Shown here: positions 5,378 to 10,246 of the stretch, one piece after another
Layout: every line of letters begins with the position of its first letter
Numbering within the stretch: position 1 is the stretch's first letter
Assembly (NCBI GenBank): GCA_050697555.1
Contig: JBOHAD010000079.1
Span: 1-10,246 of the forward strand
Length of the DNA stretch: 10,246 nucleotides
Source of the DNA: DASQWP01 sp050697555
Lineage (GTDB): Bacteria > Actinomycetota > Thermoleophilia > Gaiellales > Gaiellaceae
Direction: 5' to 3'
Notes under the pieces: generated by a model
Told to the model about the DNA's origin: nothing
Databases searched by the model: none
What the model saw: the letters and a program-made list of their open reading frames with translations, nothing else
Program-made: the position numbers and the translations under genes

Positions 5378-5956
5378 ATGAGGATCGTCGTCATCAACCA
5401 CTTGACGCTCGATGGCGTCATGCAAGGGCCAGGCCGCGCCGACGAGGACACGCGCGACGGGTTTGAGCACGGTGGCTGGTCGATCGAAAACATCGACGAC
5501 GTGATAGGTACCGCGTTGGGCGAGCGCATGGCCGAGAGCAGCGGCCTCTTGTTCGGCCGCCGAACGTACGAGGACCTGCTGGCCTACTGGAACACACAGG
5601 AGAGCCCGTTCAAGGATGCGCTCAACATGGCCCGCAAGTACGTCGCCTCGCGCACGCTTCGGGAGCCGCTCCCTTGGCCGAACTCGAGCTTGCTCGAGGG
5701 CGATGTCCCCAACGCCGTCGCGGGGCTCAAGAACGAGCCGGGAAAGGAGCTGCAGATCATGGGCAGCGGCGAGCTGATCCGATCACTGATGCCACGGGGA
5801 CTCATCGACGAGTACCTGCTGATGATCCATCCGCTCGTCCTTGGGTCAGGGCGACGTCTCTTCAGCGACGGCATTCCCACGTCCCCGCTCCACCTCGTGG
5901 ACGCCAAGCCGACGACCACGGGCGTCCTGCTCGCCACCTACCAGCCCGGGGATTGA
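5378..5956 (+). CDS. RibD C-terminal/DHFR-like reductase
   Basis: An intact 192-residue member of the RibD C-terminal (DHFR-fold) family starts at ATG 5378 with GGAAGG (5365-5370) upstream. Visible motifs are MRIVVINHLTLDGVMQGPGR at the N-terminus, LLFGRRTYEDLLAYW near residues 55-70, ARKYVASRTL, LQIMGSGELIRSL and the C-terminal LIDEYLLMIHPLVLGSGRRL. The family is thought to reduce small substrates with NAD(P)H in the cytoplasm, but actinobacterial members like this are mostly uncharacterised. It is the last gene of the five-gene run and a distant paralogue of the broken first one, sharing TLDGV, GRRTY, KYVAS-TL and HP-VLGSG. The same frame is open far upstream, but that region codes for the VOC genes in other frames. 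Confidence 0.9.
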   Translation: MRIVVINHLTLDGVMQGPGRADEDTRDGFEHGGWSIENIDDVIGTALGERMAESSGLLFGRRTYEDLLAYWNTQESPFKDALNMARKYVASRTLREPLPWPNSSLLEGDVPNAVAGLKNEPGKELQIMGSGELIRSLMPRGLIDEYLLMIHPLVLGSGRRLFSDGIPTSPLHLVDAKPTTTGVLLATYQPGD

Positions 5957-5986
5957 AAGAAGACACCGAAGGGAGCAGACGGGATC

Positions 5987-6003
5987 CCGGAGGTCCTCTC
6001 CGG
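5987..6003. terminator. Hairpin between convergent genes
   Basis: CCGGAG (5987-5992) and CTCCGG (5998-6003) form a perfect 6-bp stem with a 5-base loop, 30 bp after the plus-strand operon and 57 bp from the end of the minus-strand DUF899 gene. There is no T run. A bidirectional terminator is plausible from position only. Confidence 0.3.
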
Positions 6004-6059
6004 CCTGGTTGAAGACGACCGCGTTCAGTGCGAAGCAGTAGCTCCCGGCGTTGGCGAGT

Positions 6060-6731
6060 TCAGTCCCCCTGCTCGTACTCGTCGTGCAGGTTCCACCACA
6101 GGTAGGGCGGTGTCTGCGGGTAGCCCTCCGGCGAGTCCTCCCACTCCTCCTGGCGCCCGAGCGCCGTGATGTCGAGGTAGCTCCATGTGCTACCCATCGC
6201 TTCGTCGCCGCGGTTGTTGATGAAGTAGGTGCGGAAGATCCGGTCGCCGTCGCGGATGAAGGCGTTGGTGCCGTGCCACTCGTCGACGCCGAAGTCGGCG
6301 TCGAAATCGTCCGTCAGCGTGTACCAGGGGATCTGCCAGCCCATGCGCGCCTTCCAGCGCTCGATGTCCGGCTGCGGGGCGCGCGAGACGAACGCGAGGG
6401 TCGTGTCGCGCGCGTTCAGATGGGCGAGGTGGGCGACCTGGTCGGCGAGGAACGAACAGCCCCCGCAGCCTGCTTCGGGAAACCGCTTCATCCCTGGGTC
6501 GTAGAAGAAGCGGTAGACGATGAGCTGACGGCGTCCCTCGAAGAGGTCGAGCAGGCTCACGGGCCCGTCCGGGCCTTCGAAGCGGTAGTCCTTCTCCACA
6601 GCCATCCACGGCATCCGCCGCCGCTCGGCGGCCAGCGCGTCACGGGCTCGCGTGAGCGCCTTCTCCTTCACCAGCATCTCCTCGCGCGCGGCGTCCCATT
6701 CCTGGTGCGAAACGATCGGCGGTGTGTCCAT
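6060..6731 (-). CDS. DUF899 family thioredoxin-fold protein
   Basis: The 223-residue product has the family's hallmarks: a start with VSHQEWDAAREEMLVKEKAL (about residues 7-26), the RRRMPWM segment, a strand LIVYRFFYDPG, then GCGGCSFLADQVAHL carrying a CxxC (Cys89, Cys92) at the thioredoxin position. WYTLTDDFDADFG follows, and the tail has STWSYLDITALGRQEEWED. DUF899 proteins are cytoplasmic, thioredoxin-like and of unknown substrate; the CxxC suggests a redox role. ATG 6731 is chosen because it has AGGAGGA (6741-6747) upstream and matches the usual N-terminus. The frame extends to 6887, but that part belongs to a different gene remnant. It runs convergent to the five-gene operon. Confidence 0.9.
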   Translation of the reverse strand: MDTPPIVSHQEWDAAREEMLVKEKALTRARDALAAERRRMPWMAVEKDYRFEGPDGPVSLLDLFEGRRQLIVYRFFYDPGMKRFPEAGCGGCSFLADQVAHLAHLNARDTTLAFVSRAPQPDIERWKARMGWQIPWYTLTDDFDADFGVDEWHGTNAFIRDGDRIFRTYFINNRGDEAMGSTWSYLDITALGRQEEWEDSPEGYPQTPPYLWWNLHDEYEQGD

Positions 6732-6778
6732 CTCAGCCTGTCCTCCTTCAGGTACTCGTCGCGGATCTCCCACTGCGG

Positions 6779-6896
6779 GGGCTCGAACGAGTTGCCTCGT
6801 GCCTGCCAACTCGAAGAACGGCGGCCACGTCTCACGGTAGGCGTCGATGGCGCGGACGCCTTCATACGGTGACGGCACATCGAGCAAGACGATCCT
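6779..6896 (-). pseudogene. SnoaL-like (ketosteroid isomerase homologue) remnant, frameshifted
   Basis: On the minus strand RIVLLDVPSPYEGVRAIDAY then RETWPPFFE resembles the middle of small SnoaL-like proteins, where DVPPPY, a G-I-D-A-Y-R-E-T-W-PPFF helix and then WQ are usual. An extra base at 6808-6809 shifts the frame; afterwards WQARGNSFE continues the pattern. Upstream it is cut by TGA at 6897-6899. Downstream the rest of the domain is missing and the sequence runs into the DUF899 ribosome site. Only about 40 codons survive, so it is a decayed fragment. It may once have been the gene ahead of DUF899. Confidence 0.45.
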
Positions 6897-6933
6897 TCAA
6901 CGCAAGGAGGGTACAAAACGGGTATGTCAGCTC

Positions 6934-7024
6934 GGGCACGGGCGGGCACGCCCGTCCACCCGCGGTCACGGTGAAAAGGGCCACTTTCCAGCGAGATCAT
7001 GCCCGGGCGTGCCCGCGCGTGGAC
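6934..7024. repeat. Second facing array of 10-bp repeats (4 + 3 units)
   Basis: Left side: GGGCACGGGC (6934), GGGCACGCCC (6944), GTCCACCCGC (6954) and GGTCACGGTG (6964), with CAC in register at 6937, 6947, 6957 and 6967. Right side: ATGCCC (6999), GTGCCC (7009) and GTGGAC (7019) at the same 10-bp step on the other strand. Positions 6942-6954 and 7004-7016 are a perfect 13-bp inverted repeat with a 49-bp gap. The layout resembles the array at 1680-1771 with a different core word, and it too lies just before a tRNA 3' half. The GC-rich words make chance repeats easier here than in the first array. Confidence 0.5.
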
Positions 7025-7042
7025 GCCTGTCCGTTAGTCGTC

Positions 7043-7089
7043 GTTCTCTCGTAATGAGGGGGTCCCCGGTTCGAGTCCGGGCGTTTTTT
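7043..7089 (+). pseudogene. tRNA 3'-half-like sequence (Thr, anticodon CGT)
   Basis: The loop CTCGTAA (7048-7054) would hold anticodon CGT at 7050-7052, with a weak stem (3 of 5 pairs). The 5-base variable region GGGTC and a perfect T arm follow: CCCGG (7065-7069), TTCGAGT, CCGGG (7077-7081). The spacing from anticodon to T arm is exactly tRNA-like. The 3' acceptor strand CGTTTTT has no partner upstream and there is no D arm, so no tRNA can form. It is best read as a decayed attachment-site copy of a tRNA 3' end. The identity as Thr is tentative. Confidence 0.4.
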
Positions 7090-7168
7090 GGCCCATTCGG
7101 GGATGCTTGCTGCCGGCGGCTCCGCCCTGGCGGCTCCCGGCGGCATCATTCGGGTGAAGGATGCGGAG

Positions 7169-8157
7169 ATGACGGTTGTCGAGGAGCTGAGCCGGCGCCT
7201 CGCGGACGGCGAGGTCGTCGTCATCGACGGGGGCATGGGAACCGAGCTTCAAGCCCGCGGGGTGCCCATGGACGACGAAGCCTGGAGCGGCGTCGCCAAC
7301 CTCACGCACGACCACGTCGTCCAAGAGATCCACGAGGACTACATCCGCGCGGGGGCGGATGTCATCATCGCCAACACGTACGCGGCCGCCCGGCTGCCGC
7401 TGGAGCGGGCCGGGTACGGCGATCGGGTCGTGGAGGCGAACCGGCGCGCCGTTCGGGCGGCGCTAGAGGCGCGTGACCGCGTGGCCGACCGGCCGATCGC
7501 CATCGCCGGCTCGATGTCCTTCGCGGCGGCCGAGGACGTCGTCCGGCCGGGGCCGAGGGGGACCGAGCTCCTTGACCACTACCGCGAGCAGGCGTCGGCC
7601 CTGACCGAGGCGGGCGTCGACCTGATCGCGCTCGAGATGATCACTTCGCCCAGCTTCGGCAGCCCCGCGTTGGAGGCGGCGGCGGAGACCGGTCTGCCGG
7701 TCTGGCTCGGCGTGAGCGTCGAGGTCGCCGTCGACGGCCACGTGCCGATGCTCGACCGGCCAAAGGACGGGCTCAACGAGCTGCTCGAGGCGGTTCTCGG
7801 ATCGACGGTCTCCGCGGTCACGGTGATGCACTCCGTGATCGAGGCGGTCGAGCCGGCGCTGGATGTCATCGCGCGCCACTGGAGCGGCACCGTAGGCACC
7901 TATCCGCACTGCGGCGGCTACAAGCCGCCCGAGTGGATTTCGGGGACATCACACCCGTGGCGTTCGCGAGCGCGTCCGTGAGCTGGATCGATCGGGGCGC
8001 GCAGCTTGTCGGCGGCTGCTGTGGGATCCGACCCGAGCACATCCGGGCGCTCGCGGACATGCTCCCCGACGGGCCCCCGGAGGACGCGCGCCGAGCTGGG
8101 CGACCTTCTGAAAACCCTTTGGGCCGGTTGGCCCCGCGCGGGCGTCAGCCGGGCTGA
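7169..8157 (+). pseudogene. Homocysteine S-methyltransferase family protein, broken by a one-base deletion
   Basis: ATG at 7169 follows GAAGG (7156-7160). The first frame gives 256 codons with the family's VVIDGGMGTELQARG (17-31), GADVIIANTY (62-71), AIAGSMS and DLIALEM (151-157), ending at PPEW. One G is missing at about 7936. The next frame continues DFGDITPVAFASASVSWIDR and AQLVGGCCGIRPEHIRAL to TGA at 8155-8157. As written, translation stops at 7981 after 270 residues and loses the GGCC zinc cysteines. Corrected, the protein would be about 329 residues, slightly long for the family. Such enzymes move a methyl group to homocysteine to make methionine. The first zinc-ligand Cys of the family is replaced by Met220-His221 (TVMHS). 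The 3' end overlaps the convergent oxidase gene by 13 bp. Confidence 0.8.
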
Positions 8158-9566
8158 ATGTTCTTGTTGTTGTGGAACACGTTCTCGGGGTCATACTTGG
8201 CTTTCACTTCGGCGAGCCGCCGGTACGTGTCGTCGCCGTAGGCCTCGCGGACGCGGCTCGTGTCATCATCGGAGTCGAGGAAGTTCACGTAGACGCCGGC
8301 GCGGTAGGGCTGCAGGGCGTCGAGGAATGTTCGTGCCCACGCGGTCTCCGCAGCGCCGACGGTGTCGTCCTGTTCCGGGAGCCAGGCTGCGTCGATGATG
8401 ATGTTGTGCTCCACATCGCGCCCCGGGTAGGCCGTGGCCTCCCGAGGGGCTCGGGCTACTGCGCCACCCATGTGGAACATCGCCGCGTACGACCTCGGGG
8501 AGGTGGCGTCGTAGGCGTGCTCGGCGACGATGTCGATGACCTCGTCGGACAGGCCGGCGAGGTTCGTGGCCTTCCAGTAGTAGTGCCAGCCGTGGGGGAC
8601 AGTGTCGTCGATGCCGCTCTGGTGGTCGACGTACCGCGTGGCTCCGACGAGGTCGACGAGTGGCATCCCGAACTGGCGGAGCGCACGGACGGCACGCTCA
8701 CCGTCCTCGACGGATCCGGCGTAGCAGCTGGCCACCGCGATGGCCGGCCGGAAATGCAGGTCCTCGTCGACCACCGGCAGCGGTGGGATCGTGCCGAGCC
8801 TGACGACGCTGCCGAGCTCGTCGGGCGCTTCGGCGGCGAAGTCCCGGTACCAGCGCAGCACGTCGGTGGTGTCGTCGGCCGCCCAGAAGACGGGCCCGGC
8901 CATCACGGTCGGGCCGAGGGGATGCAGAGCGAACCGGAACGAGGTGACGACGCCGAAGTTCCCGCCTCCGCCTCGCAGCGCCCAGAACAGGTCGGGATGA
9001 TCATTGGCCGACGCCCGGATGATCTCGCCCTCGGCGGTGACCACCTCGGCCTCCACGAGGTTGTCGACGGTGAGCCCGTGCTTGCGCATGAGCCAGCCAA
9101 TGCCGCCACCCAGGCTGAGGCCGCCGACGCCGGTGTGGCCCACGATGCCGCCCGTGGTGGCCAGACCGTGCGCCTGTGTCTCGTGGTCGACATCTCCCCA
9201 CAGGGCACCGCCTTGCACGAGAGCCGTGCGCTCGACGGGATCAACCGACACGGCGCGCATCGCCGAGAGGTCGATGACGATTCCGTCGTCGCACACCGCG
9301 GTGCCGGCCACGTTGTGGCCCCCGCCTCGTACGGCGATCTCGAGGTCGCGGTCGCGGGCGAAGCGCATCGCCGCGACCACATCGGCCACGCCCGTGCAGC
9401 GAGCGATGCAGGCCGGATGGCGGTCAATCGTGCCATTCCAGATCCTGCGGGCAGTGTCGTAGCCGGGGCTCGTTGCCAGTAGCAGCTCTCCGCGGAACGA
9501 TCCGCCGAGCTCGTCGAACGCAATCGCCTCCAGGGGCGGTGCCTGTGGTGTCTGGATAGCGGTCAT
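8145..9566 (-). CDS. FAD-linked oxidase, berberine-bridge-enzyme type
   Basis: The product is 473 residues, a full-length PCMH/BBE flavoprotein. The FAD domain (about 48-215) has IAVRGGGHNVAGTAV, where His84 is the expected attachment site for covalent 8-alpha-histidyl FAD, and GVGGLSLGGGIGWL for pyrophosphate binding. No Cys lies in the segment before it (about 140-146), so the doubly linked type is unlikely. The C-terminal BBE motif reads RRLAEVKAKYDPENVFHNNK followed by NI. Relatives oxidise alcohols, sugars or amines with oxygen, such as 6-hydroxynicotine oxidase; the substrate here is unknown. ATG 9566 has GGAGG (9572-9576) at a 5-base spacing. It diverges from an HxlR-type regulator over a palindrome, which suggests local control. 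No signal peptide is seen, so it is probably cytoplasmic. Confidence 0.93.
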   Translation of the reverse strand: MTAIQTPQAPPLEAIAFDELGGSFRGELLLATSPGYDTARRIWNGTIDRHPACIARCTGVADVVAAMRFARDRDLEIAVRGGGHNVAGTAVCDDGIVIDLSAMRAVSVDPVERTALVQGGALWGDVDHETQAHGLATTGGIVGHTGVGGLSLGGGIGWLMRKHGLTVDNLVEAEVVTAEGEIIRASANDHPDLFWALRGGGGNFGVVTSFRFALHPLGPTVMAGPVFWAADDTTDVLRWYRDFAAEAPDELGSVVRLGTIPPLPVVDEDLHFRPAIAVASCYAGSVEDGERAVRALRQFGMPLVDLVGATRYVDHQSGIDDTVPHGWHYYWKATNLAGLSDEVIDIVAEHAYDATSPRSYAAMFHMGGAVARAPREATAYPGRDVEHNIIIDAAWLPEQDDTVGAAETAWARTFLDALQPYRAGVYVNFLDSDDDTSRVREAYGDDTYRRLAEVKAKYDPENVFHNNKNIQPG

Positions 9567-9645
9567 CTCGTCCTCCCAGCTGTGCTCGATGACGTCCGGG
9601 TAGCCACGCGAGCAACGTAGGCTTGCCGTCCCCCGCTGCCTAGTT

Positions 9646-9673
9646 CTACTTTCGAACCAACCGGTTCGAGTAG
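9646..9673. promoter_or_regulatory. Operator-like palindrome between oxidase and HxlR genes
   Basis: CTACT-TT-CGAACC (9646-9658) faces GGTTCGAGTAG (9663-9673) around AACC. The arms match over 11 bp if the two extra T residues are looped out; the core CGAACC/GGTTCG is perfect. It lies about 40 bp before the HxlR-family ATG and 80 bp before the oxidase ATG, where a divergent regulator would bind. Confidence 0.5.
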
Positions 9674-9712
9674 CAGACCTGTTGGCCGATCCGCGGCTAG
9701 CATGGTGGCGCG

Positions 9713-10246
9713 ATGCGCAGCTACGCGCAGTACTGCCCGGTCGCCAAGGCGACCGAGGTCCTCGGCGACCGTTGGACGCTTCTGATCGTGCGCGAGATGC
9801 TCGGCGGCGCGACCGGCTTCAACGAGCTGCAACGCGGCCTCCCAGGGATCTCGCGCTCGGTCCTCACCGACCGCATGCGCGCGCTCGAGCGGGCCGAGGT
9901 GATCGAGCGCAGGACGGGCCCCAAAGGCCGCACCCTCGAATATCGCCTCACGCCCGCCGGCCGTGACCTCCAGCCGGTCGTGCAGGCGATCGGCGAGTGG
10001 GGGGCAACCTGGTCGTTCACCGAGCCGCGCCCCGAGGAACTCGATCCCGACCTGTTGATCGTCTGGATGGCCCGCCACGTCGATCGCCAGCGGCTCCCAC
10101 CCAACCGAACCGTGGTTAAGTTCGACTTTCGCGACCCCAAGCGGCGTTACTGGATGGTCCTCGAGCCCTCCGAGGTCTCAGTCTGCCTCCAGCATCCCGG
10201 TTTCGACGTCGACCTCGAGGTCATCGTCGACACCACCACGCTCTAC
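9713..10246 (+). CDS. HxlR family regulator with SCP2-like C-terminal domain (3' end outside window)
   Basis: The frame starts at ATG 9713 and is open to the right edge (178 codons, no stop). The N-terminal 100 residues are an HxlR winged helix: YCPVAKATEVLGDRWTLLIV with the family Cys at position 8, then FNELQRGLPGISRSVLTDRM as the helix-turn-helix, and RTLEYRLTPAGRDLQPVV for the wing and last helix. From about residue 112, LLIVWMARHVDRQRLPPNRT and RYWMVLEPSEVSVCLQHPGF resemble the SCP2-like lipid-binding domain fused to some actinobacterial HxlR proteins. A ligand-responsive regulator is likely. No ribosome site is seen; TAGCAT (9698-9703) 10 bp before the ATG could be a -10 box, implying a leaderless mRNA. 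It probably controls the divergent oxidase. Confidence 0.88.
   Translation, partial: MRSYAQYCPVAKATEVLGDRWTLLIVREMLGGATGFNELQRGLPGISRSVLTDRMRALERAEVIERRTGPKGRTLEYRLTPAGRDLQPVVQAIGEWGATWSFTEPRPEELDPDLLIVWMARHVDRQRLPPNRTVVKFDFRDPKRRYWMVLEPSEVSVCLQHPGFDVDLEVIVDTTTLY

Noticed and set aside
6051..6872. 273-codon plus-strand open frame
   Set aside because: It is antisense to the DUF899 gene and has no recognisable motif.
6732..6887. Longer start for DUF899
   Set aside because: This part resembles a separate SnoaL-like remnant, and the ATG at 6731 has its own ribosome site.
1934..7089. The two tRNA halves as left and right ends of a single 5-kb island
   Set aside because: They differ in anticodon, T stem and acceptor sequence, so they cannot be copies of one attachment site. 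No integrase gene lies between them.
8121..8134. Hairpin GGGCC-GGTT-GGCCC as a terminator
   Set aside because: It lies inside the frame-corrected end of the methyltransferase gene, the stem is only 5 bp and no T run follows.
8172..9482. 436-codon plus-strand open frame
   Set aside because: It is antisense to the FAD-linked oxidase, whose motifs and length are complete. Long antisense frames are common at this GC content.

Overview
The window is GC-rich bacterial DNA. High GC, strong codon bias, sparse Shine-Dalgarno sites with two probably leaderless genes, and the gene families present (RdmC-type hydrolase, YCII, VOC, RibD-like reductase, DUF899, HxlR with an SCP2-like tail, BBE-type flavoprotein) fit an actinobacterium, perhaps a soil Thermoleophilia-type lineage. 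That placement is inference; no marker gene is present. There is no phage, CRISPR, rRNA or intact mobile element.

Left part (1-1584): the 3' end of a SAM methyltransferase, a frameshifted SnoaL/NTF2-like remnant, then an alpha/beta hydrolase of the RdmC/methylesterase type whose catalytic Ser and His positions are occupied by Gly and Thr. A 21-codon ORF with a good ribosome site overlaps the hydrolase start by ATGA.

Spacer (1585-2595): about 1 kb with no intact gene. It holds an array of 10-bp-spaced repeats in two facing triplets, the anticodon-to-acceptor half of a tRNA-Asp(GTC) with an abnormal 5' half, an 11-bp direct repeat and a small arsC-like coding remnant. This looks like the scar of an integrated element.

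Middle (2596-5956): an Lrp/AsnC regulator (minus) diverges from a VOC gene over a strong 28-bp inverted repeat. Then comes a tight plus-strand run of five small genes: RibD/DHFR-like (frameshifted), YCII, VOC, VOC, RibD/DHFR-like. Spacings are 15-28 bp with ribosome sites, so one operon is likely. These are common actinobacterial accessory enzymes of mostly unknown substrate.

Right part (6060-10246): a DUF899 thioredoxin-fold gene (minus) follows convergently. Upstream of it are a SnoaL-like remnant and a second 10-bp-spaced facing array, next to a second tRNA 3'-half-like sequence (Thr, CGT). Then come a homocysteine S-methyltransferase gene broken by one missing base, a complete FAD-linked oxidase (minus), and a divergent HxlR-family regulator that runs off the edge. 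An imperfect palindrome between the last two is a likely operator.

The most unusual points are the two similarly built decameric arrays beside tRNA halves, the hydrolase without a catalytic Ser or His, and four single-base frameshifts in 10 kb. The frameshifts may reflect sequencing error as much as gene decay.
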